Positions 55,864-64,000 of a stretch of DNA of 64,000 nucleotides are shown here, in pieces. Position numbers and translations under genes: made by a program. Every line of letters begins with the position of its first letter. Positions within the stretch are counted from its first letter, which is position 1. The stretch lies in contig OZ017801.1 of assembly GCA_963969395.1 (NCBI GenBank), forward strand, positions 13,583,611-13,647,610. The letters are read 5' to 3'. The notes beneath the pieces were generated by a model. It saw only the letters and a list, made by a program, of their open reading frames with translations. It was not told where the DNA came from and ran no database searches. This DNA comes from Pseudoscleropodium purum. Lineage: Eukaryota; Streptophyta; Bryopsida; Hypnales; Brachytheciaceae.

Positions 55864-55891
55864 TTTGTCTCAAATTAACGAATATGGCCTT
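55864..55891 (-). repeat. Right 28-bp TIR of the 24-kb transposon
   Basis: It ends AATATGGCCTT and is the exact complement of 31820-31847. AATA follows at 55892-55895. Confidence 0.85.
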
Positions 55892-56154
55892 AATAATGAC
55901 CTATCAAGAAATGGGTCACGACCAGCTTCTGCGTGGTGACGGCGTATGACTTGAATGCTTTTCTGGTATCCACCCTTGCAATCTCTACAAGGGCACCGGA
56001 ATGATCGGATGTTCTTTTCTGTTGCAACTCTCAATTCAGTGTGTAGAATGATGTCACCCAGCGGTATGTGGCGTAGAGTGCGTCCATCTTCAGAAATACA
56101 AATGGTATCACCTTGTCGGCGATGATTGGAATTTTGACACCCTGCCATGTTCAA
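55892..56154 (-). pseudogene. CACTA-2 transposase, N-terminal transposase-associated segment
   Basis: The open run from 56154 contains IRSFRCPCRDCKGGYQKSIQ, a Cys/His pattern like the 'transposase-associated' domain that precedes tnp2 in plant CACTA transposases, then HHAEAGRDPFLD. The frame continues without a break into 31815 once the 24-kb insertion and one AATA are ignored. The start codon is uncertain because an acceptor-like CATGGCAG lies within the first codons, so this may be an internal exon. Confidence 0.65.
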
Positions 56155-56804
56155 GTTGCTTGTGATTGTGGGAGATAGCGTGATGTGAACACCTTCTCCT
56201 ACATTACCCTACAAAAAGAACATGAGAAGTAGAGTTGAAAAAGATATTGCCACCCTTCAACAAGAATTTCCCTACAAGGTGCCAGCTTGTATCTTGAAAT
56301 GCTTGGGGCATTTAATTTTAAGAAAGGACCATGGGGCCTAAAATACTACTTTGAATGGGGTGACCACAAAGCATGTGCAATTAAGTCATCCGTTTTAGAT
56401 GAGAAACCAATTATTTTAGTATTGGGCATGACTGTATTTGTCATTTGTGAGGAGGTCGCCCTGTCCTCTGACCATAAAGGAGCATCACTACCCACATAGC
56501 TATATCCCTCCTGTCATATTCAATGTCATAAATGACGTCAACAATAACAGAAGATAACATTTCTTAGGGCCTCTACATAGTGTTAAGCCTGCTTCTAAGT
56601 AAATCTGCATGTCTAAGTAGACGAGCTCGTATAGAATAGGACATATTCCTAAACATGTACATGTCAGAAGTGACGTCACTCGCGACATCATCTTGAACAT
56701 CATTCCATACATATGCAGAGCTGGAGCCCTAAAAAATTTCCACGTGTCCTATGGGGTTCGACAACGACCACGGTGAAGACTGAGCCCTCCAACTGCGCTC
56801 CATC
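56155..56804. other. Divergent intergenic region of CACTA-2
   Basis: This lies between the minus-strand transposase gene and the plus-strand accessory gene, so it should contain both promoters. GACGTCA-type motifs occur (near 56534 and 56680). The open frame 56287-56499 has no recognisable content. I cannot place a TATA box with confidence. Confidence 0.4.
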
Positions 56805-59800
56805 TTGCTCCTACCGGCAATGCACAACAAACAAGAATTTATTCTCTGTGAAGTGCTTACCGCAAAGGCTATGGCTTCAAGATTGCAGAAGCGCGCTAAG
56901 GTAGTTAGATTCGCTGAGCCTTCAAGAGAAGCAGAGATGCAAGTGGTGGCTGCAGAGGATTGTGAGGCAGTCTCCTTGCTCGCTGACCTAGTGTCGCAGG
57001 TAGAAGGAAATTTGATGAGTAGAAACGCCACACCAAATACGGCTGTGGCTACCAAGAATCCAAGCACTCAAAAGAGCTGCCGCAGAAGTGCAAGAGAGGA
57101 CCTCCAATGGACGGGCGAGGTCTCAAAAAATGGAGGCGACATACCTCTACCTCTTTCAATCCGCCCCTTGTCGATGAAGGTACTTTTTACTAGATTGTCT
57201 TTTGTTTCTTGGGTCCGGGATCGATTGTATAGATGTGCGGCGGGCGCTCTAGGGTTTGCAGCACCGGAGATCTGCTGCGATCGCCGATCGAGGTGTGCCT
57301 GAAGTTGGCCACGCGTGGACGGCGCGGTCATAGGGTCCCGGCTAAACCACCGCGGGAGTTGGGCGCCTTAATGGCCCATTTCAAAAGGGGTTACTGTCTT
57401 CCTCTCCACGTCGTTTTGAATGCACGTTGCTACCTACAATTCTTCTTGCAGGCACGTTTGTGGCTCTGCTCTGTACTGCGATTTTCAAATTGCGAGGTGA
57501 GTGTGAGGGTTTGAGGGTGAGTGTGAGGCTTGCCCTTCACGGTGTTTGCCTCACGGTAGGATGATCGGTGAACAAAACCCTTTGGAATTGATAGTTTCAA
57601 CTTTGTGCGTGTGCAGGAAGGGGAGTTCTTCGTGCAGTGGAGAGGTGAAGCCAAGAAAATGCCGAAACCCCGGCAAGGTGCGCAGAAGAGGAAGGAGCCT
57701 CATCAACGTGAGGCGTCTGAGGAGCGGGAAGGGTCGCCGCCACCTGCCAAGCGCAAACGTGTCGATGGAGAGCGACGCTCCAAACTTCGGGAGGATGTGC
57801 GGCCCGGTCCGTCACAGAAGGGAAAGGCGCGTCAGACTTTTCTACCAGCGCGAAGGAAGAGAGTCGTAGAAGAGCTGTCGGAGTCATCGCAAGAAAGAGA
57901 CAATCATGCTACAAAAAGTGACGAAGGCTTGTGTGAGCAATCTTGGAGGTGAGGGTGCCTTCCAATTCAGGGCATCGAGTGCATGGATAATTGTTCTACG
58001 AGTTTAGGGTTTGTTGTGCGTTTGTTTGGATGTCAAGTGCATTTACGTGACGTTTAATGTGATGTTCATCTTGACGTCCATTGTGACGTCCACCTTGACG
58101 TCCACTGTGACGTCCTTACATGTTTCCTTGTCAAAGTGGACATGCACTTGACCTCTTCGACTTCCACATTGACGTCAAAGAGGACGCGTTCAAGATGATC
58201 AGGTGTCGAAAGTCAAAACAGTACCCACATTGTATTCCACTGGAGCGGACGCTGTAGATTGACAGCAGGGGCTGCGGATAATTGGGCATCCCGTTGCACA
58301 AGGGGAGTGCCGAGCCGCCTTTCTAATGAGGGCAATCCGGTTGCATGAGTTGAGGGTTTCAGTCTCGTTTCAGTGGAAGTCAAGTAAAACAACGTCACGT
58401 TTCACTCTATGTCCACCTTGACTTCTTTGCGTGTTTCCTTGTCAAAGTGGAGATGCATTTGAACTTAGTGATGTCTAAGTTGATGTCAAAGACGACACGT
58501 TCATGATGACCAAGTGTACAAAGTCAAAACCGTAGTGACATTTTATTCCAATAGAATGGACGTTGTAGGATGATAGCAGGGGTTACGGATAATAGGGCAT
58601 GCTACCGCAGAAGGGGAGTGCTACAATGCCTTTCTATGTAGGGACTTGAGTGCGTGGTCAATTGTTGCAGGAGGTCAGGGTTTCAAGGCTTCAAGCTTGT
58701 TTTTTTGAACGTCAAGTGTGATGACATCATGCTCCATGTAACGTCCATCTTAACGTCTATGCATTTTCCTTGTCAAAGTAGACATGCATTTGAACCCAAC
58801 AATGTCCGCATTGACGTCAAAGAAGATGCGTATATCAAGAACAGGTGTTGATAGTTGAAACCCCATAGAATCCTAAATCGGTAGAATGGACATTGTAGAA
58901 TGAAATCAGGGGCTTAGGATTGTCAATCATGCCGCCTGAGCTGTGCATTGTGGATTATGGACGTTGTAGAATTAAAGCAAAGGCTTTGGATCATTAGTCA
59001 TGCCGTGTGGTCTTTACACTGTGCATCTTTGGCTTTGAGCCTTTGTGTGAATTGAATATAAATGTGCTACAATGCGTGGGGCTGTATCTAAAGCGCTTTA
59101 TGCCCAGCATTTTTGTACGTCTAAGTAAGTCTAGCTCACAATTCTATCTTTCTTGTGCAGCCGAGGTTATCAGACCGGATCAGAGGCAGAGGAATCAGAG
59201 GCAGACACTGAAGAGTTGATTGAGTCGCTAACCAAAAAGACGAAAAGGAATGAAGGACAAAGCAGCGCCATGAAGAAACCCGTAGAGTTGGACAAGGAAG
59301 GTGATGCTTTTGGAGCGATGAAGAACGCCTTTTCCAACGACATCAAGAAATACGCGCGTGACTTGGATCCTAGAACGGGGTGGGAGGGCCAACCCCAGCA
59401 CCAAAGACGTCGACTATTCAAGAGATTGTACTCAGGTAAAAACTTATTGGATCTTAGTATCACTTGATAGAATGGAGTGCAAATACTTGGGCATTGTGAC
59501 GTGCATGTTGACGTCAGAGTTGACAGTGGCGAATGCAGAGAGACATCATGTCGACCTTAGCTCACGAATTGGGCCTGTATTTCCCTATGTCCTTATATTC
59601 AAGCATCCAGAGTTTTCTGTATTCCCTTTTTGCAAGGTCAGTCTTGTGTCATGCAAGTGAATCTTGACCATGTAATGCGGGAATCTCATCCCTTTGGTGT
59701 GGCTTACAGATTGGCAGATGTGTGGAGACTCAAACTGAATTTCTGAGAAGTAGATTCAGCCTATCATCACAAAGGCGCTCATCCATGTGCGCTGGAAGCT

Positions 59801-61737
59801 GAATCGCATCATTGATGCAGAAGGACCTATGCCTTCTGGAATGAACCCCAAGGTGTGGGAAGACCTGAGTGCTGCACAGGCCACTGAGGCAGTACAATTG
59901 AAGTCTGCCCATATGCGATCCATTTCACAGGGAAAGGGATCAAGCACGTCGCAGATGAAGGCCATTGAGAGAGAGGTCGTCTTCCGATTGGTGAGTCTCT
60001 TCAACCATATACTTGTTGTGCTTGATGTCAAGTTAAACGTGCATGTGGATTTAGACGTCATTGCGGACGTCACACTTGACGAATGATGTCAATGTGAAGT
60101 TCATTAGGCATGTCAGTTTAGACGTTGTATCATACATCAGAGTTGACAGAGGCCATTTGGTATTGACCCTCGCTCTTGGCAGCAGTGTACATCTCACCCA
60201 AACAGTACTATGGCTTATTATGTTTAGCACTGGCTGTCTATGGGCTTGCCTTATTCTTTGTCCATGAAGACGATCTGCCTCAAGTGACGGTCTAACCAAA
60301 TGTGATTTTTCTTGTAGACTATGTTGCACAACTGTGCTCCCTTTGATACAGAGGTGGATGCAGAGGTTGCATTGGAATATGAGCGGCAGCAACAACAAAA
60401 GTGCAGAGGGCGAGCACCGCATGGCAAAGACATGGAAGAGATGCGCACACGAGTAACTGATCTAGAGATTAGCCTCAATCGCTTAGGGGACACATTGAGA
60501 GCATCCTACAAGAACTTGGAGGACATGATGTAGAGGATTCTTGAAGGGCAGGGCCAATTATGTAGCAGTGCAATGTAGGGGGGCACGGAGGCAGCTCTCA
60601 CATTGGATCCGCCAGCTCTCACACCAACCATAGCAGCACCGAAGAAGGTATTGCAAAGTGATGACCCTACTCCAGTGGAAAATCCAGAGACTCTTGGCGA
60701 TGCTGCACGTCCTGTCCTTTGTATGGGCGATGGCGGTGTTGGTGGGAATGTCGGAGTGGACATCCACCCCAGCAATGAGGCTGTCGAGGACGTCGTCAAA
60801 GCCGACGTCAACACTTATGTCCAAGAGGACACCGTGCCAGTCACCAAAGATGTCTCCAAAGTAAGAAACCTAGAAGTCGAGGGCAAAGAAGCTGAGGAAG
60901 AGGAAGGAGACGTCTACGCAATGGTGGACAACGATACAACACAGCTACCAATTGAGGGAAATGAAGGCATGCTAAAGACTTCCTTTCCGCCACAGGTAGC
61001 AGGAGTTGGCAGTTCCTATGTTTCTAAATGTTGAGGTGCACAGATTTAGTTCTAGTACATTTTGTTTTTTTGAATTTCATCCCTTCAATGCCGACATTGA
61101 AGCATTCTTGTAGAAGGTGCCACTCTTACCTTACTAAAGAGAAATGTGTGTCAAGGCGGACATAAAGTTGGATGTTGCGCATGACACCATGTGATGTCAA
61201 GCGCGACGCAGTCAGTTTCTATAGAGGTGGAAATACAAAGTGAACAGTGCAGACAAGACTTGAGTTCCTCCTCTAATGCGCCTGCGCTATCATGTCATGA
61301 AGATGGCCTAGTAGTCTATGGGAGTGCAAATGTGAAACACTCTAGTTTCATGTGATTGTAGGAACACATTGAAGTCGCAGGTGAGTCAAGCTGGCCTCGA
61401 CGCGGCGGGAAGACCACAACGGCTGCAAGAAGATCAGAGGTGGCATCTAAAGCAGCTGGTACAAAAAATCCCCCTCCCAAGCTAGTGGGTCTCTCAAAAC
61501 CGGCCCAAGCAAGTGCAAAGGTAAGTCTCACTTATTCCATGTGGCCTTTTTTTATTGTTGTAGTGCATGCAATTGTATGTTGGCTCATCATGGATTCATA
61601 GAATGCTTATTGAACTCAAGCATAGCCTACTAGGAAGAATCTTTAAAATTTTCATCTACTCTAATAGAAAGTGTTTTTTGACTTATTGAGGACTGTTGCA
61701 GAGTGGAAAGAAGCAACCAGCAGCAAAGAAGAAATGA
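56805..61737 (+). pseudogene. CACTA-2 accessory (TNPA/Transposase_24-like) gene, seven exons
   Basis: I derive exons 56805-57179, 57617-57948, 59161-59435, 59710-59990, 60318-60995, 61362-61520 and 61702-61737. All have GT/AG sites and matching phase, total about 711 codons ending PAAKKK and TGA. The start may be the ATG at 56820 or 56871. Exon 2 is Lys/Arg-rich (PPPAKRKRVDGERR, nuclear signal). Exons 3-4 have KKYARDLDPRTGWEG and WEDLSAAQATEAVQLKSAHM, resembling the Transposase_24 (Ptta/En/Spm) region. Exon 5 has a coiled coil (MRTRVTDLEISLNRLGDTL). In En/Spm elements such proteins bind subterminal repeats and assist the transposase. Four in-frame stops: TGA 59736, TAG 59751, TAG 60531, TAG 60576. 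Confidence 0.6.
57949..59160. repeat. ~310-330 bp tandem repeats in intron 2 of the accessory gene
   Basis: Three diverged copies, marked by 'ttccttgtcaaagtgga' at about 58124, 58435 and 58766 and by 'gacgytgtag' at about 58249, 58559 and 58889. The first copy also has a run of TTGACGTCCAC-type motifs (58060-58115). Similar GACGTC motifs recur in other introns of this gene and near the right end, so these may be binding sites for the accessory protein. Confidence 0.65.
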
Positions 61738-62794
61738 CGGTTCCTTTGCCATGGCACGCATGATGTCGCATGCAACAAGCGCGCATGTTCTTTTGAACAT
61801 TGGACATAGTGTGCTCAATTGGTGGAAGGAAGGCAAAGGAGGTGTAATATTTTGAGGCATACTATAGGGCAAGGACGTGCGGAATTGCTAATTGCAGTAG
61901 AGGGAGCCCCAACATCCTTGATCCCGTCAAACATAGCCTCTTCACTTAGACATATCTTGGGAGGAAGACTTAGATGTTGATTTTGTACATTTTGCTCTTA
62001 TGCTTTCTTCTATGAATATGAAATGCTCTATGTTGTCTTGAACGTTGCCTTGGGCTTTGAGCTTTGTACTTCACGATTGTGTTTCTGTTTGGAACCATGG
62101 CTTTGCTATTAGGAATTTAGTGTACTCGAAATAATTGCATGGTATATAGAATGCTGATGAAAACAAGGCTTTTTTCAAAACAAGTGGAAGACCATGTCCA
62201 TAATAACATTCATTGAAATGCAACAACCTATAAAGTGCTACATGTGTCGCTCCATTGAATGTCAGAACTGACATTGGTACAAACGTTTCACTGTCTTTGA
62301 ATGTAACGTATGTCCCACATGATGTCCCAATAAACAGGGACCATGTCCAACATGGTGTCCCAAAAAACATCTTTGCGTCAAAGAGAACATCACACATAAC
62401 ATCACAGAGCACCATAAATTTGAAGCCACAAAATGTGCCGCAAATGCCACGTCATATTTTATGAGTCCACGTCAGATTTTACAAGGGTCCACATCAACAG
62501 ACACGTCATGGATGATAAAGTGTCCCACGTGGCACTGCCCGTCCGCCAAAGTCTATGGGGCAATAACATGGCAGTGACGTGGCCTCCACATGTCACTTCA
62601 AGGATTGCTCTTTTGCCTGCGTTTCATGTGATGTCCTCAAAAAAATGGCACGTTTCTCCCACGTTTTTCACACGTTTTTTGCCTGTCGGTTATAACGAAT
62701 TTTTTTAGACATCAATGTTGACCTGCGTTCCGTCAAACGTAACGTCAGACCCTGTTTTTTCTGATGTTTCAAAAAACGCCAGATTCTTATAGTG
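61738..62794. other. Right subterminal region of CACTA-2
   Basis: Noncoding DNA between the accessory gene and the CACTA terminus. 62280-62780 is dense in short phrases (cccacatgatgtcc, ccacgtca, cacgttttt, gacgt) in both orientations, as expected of subterminal repeats. It ends ATTCTTATAGTG. Confidence 0.55.
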
Positions 62795-62835
62795 ATGGAA
62801 CTGTTTTCCTTCATTGAGTTGATCGTGTTACTGAA

Positions 62836-62935
62836 TTCATTACATGTCCATACTTTATGACCCTGAAGCACCACCTTGAAGCTGCAGAATACTCTTTGTC
62901 TGTCCTTGCTAAGCTGTCTGGTCAGGATAGTAACG
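62836..62935 (+). other. Short coding-like stretch outside CACTA-2
   Basis: After a TGA, about 38 codons read with good coding flavour (TCPYFMTLKHHLEAAEYSLS then AKLSGQDSNVVE and a stop). It could be the last exon of a gene whose upstream part is outside or displaced by CACTA-2. I recognise no family. It may be chance. Confidence 0.25.
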
Positions 62936-63507
62936 TTGTAGAATGATTTCTTTGTAATGTGTGTTGTGTGAGAAATCTTTTTGCTGTGAAATACTCATTG
63001 ACACCAGTAATTGCTGGCCATGTCACATTACATAGTGTAAATTAATTGGCGAGCTTGAACCTAAAGTTGATTGTTTTGTGTGTGCTAGTGTTGAATTTCT
63101 GAAGCCTTCTGTACAAGAACAAATTCACAAGACCTCTTTCTGACACATGGCGTGGATTGACCAGCCTCCGAGAATTGTAAGATGCCTCAAATCTCACCTG
63201 TTTGCAAGGACATTATTCAAATACAAGCAATAGAGCATACTTGTTATTAAAATAATAGCTAAATTTTATGCCCTTTTTGTAGCTTACAGTGTTCAACATG
63301 CTTTATAGTCAAAAAAGAACTGTAGCATAGAAAAAACTAGTTGTAAATGATAAATTCCTTGCAGATCATTTTCATCATCATGAATCTCAAAATGACATAA
63401 ACAAAATGTACATGTGTAGTTAGAAAAGCCTTTGGAATAGTTAAATAATCAACTGAGTACAAAAGAGTAACTTCAAGAATACTAATGCTAGGTGCAAATG
63501 GAGGAAC

Positions 63508-64000
63508 CTAAGGATTTCTTGCCAATTCAATCAATGTTTGCATGTGTTGCTCAGCTTTCTCTAGCTCCTCTTGGTCAAGTTGTCCTTTCACATTTTCAAT
63601 TTTGACCTGTTTTAAGTCTATCATTGCTTGTGCTTTGCAGTTTTGGCTTTAAGGAGATTGTCCAACCCATTTGGATCCCTGATATACTATCTTCTTCCTA
63701 GTTGCTCAAAGCTATATATTCCTTTCCCTATTCCAAAGTCTTCTCTATTTTCAATTTTTTAAGTGTAAGAACTTTCACTATTGTAGTAAAGTTATAAAGG
63801 GGTTTGCCCTTTGCACAGGTTATTGTTGACCTGAAACTACAAAACTTTGGGGCATTCCAAAGGTTCTGCCTATTACATGCATTGGAACTTGTGGAGTTTG
63901 ACTTTGTTGGTTCCATATCCATGATGTACTTGACCATGGCAACTCTACAATAGGAGGAAAAGTTGGTAGAGGTGTTCCATTTTCTTTCCTCTTTCTTTTG
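63508..64000 (-). other. Candidate 3' exons of an unidentified gene running off the window
   Basis: On the minus strand a Pro-rich run from 64000 (PTFPPIVELPWSSTSWIWNQ, then TFGMPQSFVVS) ends near a GT at about 63831. After a degenerate stretch, 63642-63508 encodes a charged helix (VKGQLDQEELEKAEQHMQTL, IELARNP, stop). Together they resemble the end of a spliced gene. No transposon motif is present, so this could be host sequence. I cannot name the family. Confidence 0.3.

Larger units (their letters stand above)
31820..55891. mobile_element. 24-kb DNA transposon with 28-bp TIRs, giant internal inverted repeat and DUF7869 gene
   Basis: Perfect 28-bp terminal inverted repeats (starting AAGGCCATATTCGTTAATTT) lie at 31820-31847 and 55864-55891. 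AATA flanks both sides (31816-31819 and 55892-55895). The insertion splits a tnp2 exon of CACTA-2, and ignoring the element plus one AATA makes the exon frame continuous. That is strong proof of the boundaries. Contents: solo-LTR unit 3, a ParB/methyltransferase-like gene (minus), two 4.2-kb inverted arms around a 3.4-kb spacer, and a DUF7869 transposase-like gene (plus). Without the two later insertions its length is about 20.5 kb. I do not recognise the superfamily: a 4-bp duplication with AAGGCC ends does not match hAT, CACTA, Mutator or Harbinger rules. The main genes are pseudogenes. Confidence 0.8.
24892..62794. mobile_element. CACTA-2: two-gene CACTA (En/Spm) transposon hosting a 24-kb insertion
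   Basis: The ends are CACTATAAGAAACCCGCG at the left and the complement of CACTATAAGAATCTGGCG at the right. Both sides have GC- and T-run-rich subterminal repeats. Inside are a minus-strand tnp2/DUF4218/DUF4216 transposase gene and a plus-strand seven-exon accessory gene, divergent from about 56150-56800. The expected 3-bp target duplication is not clear (AAT on the left, ATG on the right). Without the 31820-55891 insertion and one AATA the element would be about 13.8 kb, normal for an autonomous CACTA element. Both genes contain in-frame stops, so it is probably dead. Confidence 0.75.

Noticed and set aside
24889..62797. A 3-bp target duplication for CACTA-2
   Set aside because: Flanks read AAT and ATG. 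Only two bases can be matched by shifting, so I do not claim a duplication.

Overview
This window looks like the repeat-packed part of a large plant nuclear genome. I see no intact host gene, no rRNA gene, no functional tRNA and no CRISPR array. Almost everything is mobile DNA inserted into other mobile DNA: two CACTA (En/Spm) elements, a Ty3/gypsy chromovirus, three solo-LTR-like units that carry a gene, a hAT-type MITE, and a very large DNA transposon with a DUF7869-type putative transposase. The fungal/Tcn1-like character of the chromovirus and the DUF7869 gene point to a seedless land plant (bryophyte, lycophyte or fern) more than a flowering plant. That is inference, not proof.

Layout. 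1-3883: AT-rich sequence with degenerate repeats. 3884-about 23375: an old CACTA element (CACTA-1), transposase on the minus strand. It is broken by a gypsy element (7103-16765, target duplication TATAG) that itself holds solo-LTR unit 1 (10835-14128, CATGG), and by solo-LTR unit 2 (17051-20355, CTTGT). About 23376-24891: possible LTR remnant. 24892-62794: a second CACTA element (CACTA-2) with a tnp2-type transposase gene on the minus strand and a divergent seven-exon accessory gene on the plus strand. 31820-55891: a 24-kb transposon inserted in an exon of the CACTA-2 transposase (28-bp terminal inverted repeats, duplication AATA). Removing it and one AATA restores the CACTA reading frame. Inside it lie solo-LTR unit 3 (32732-35993, TAGTT) and a 300-bp hAT MITE (37528-37827, CTATTAGT). 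62795-64000: flanking DNA with two short coding-like stretches.

The 24-kb element is the most unusual object. From left to right it has a three-exon minus-strand gene with ParB-like and DNA-methyltransferase-like segments (36885-40389), two apparently identical 4,202-bp inverted arms (40377-44578 and 48001-52202) around a 3.4-kb spacer, and a DUF7869 gene (52477-55309). Each arm contains about eight 86-bp tandem repeats built on a 29-nt palindrome. The same palindrome recurs outside the arms within the element. The spacer holds the second exon of a small gene whose first exon lies in the arm, so the other arm carries an orphan copy of exon 1. This layout would let the spacer invert and still be spliced to an exon 1.

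The second unusual object is the solo-LTR family. Each 3.26-3.31 kb unit starts TGTCGCAGC, ends GCTGCGACA, has a 5-bp target duplication, and carries a 554-codon gene inside the LTR (intact in units 2 and 3, one frameshift in unit 1) plus a 73-nt tRNA-like module near its 3' end. Most other genes here are pseudogenes carrying in-frame stops and one-base indels.
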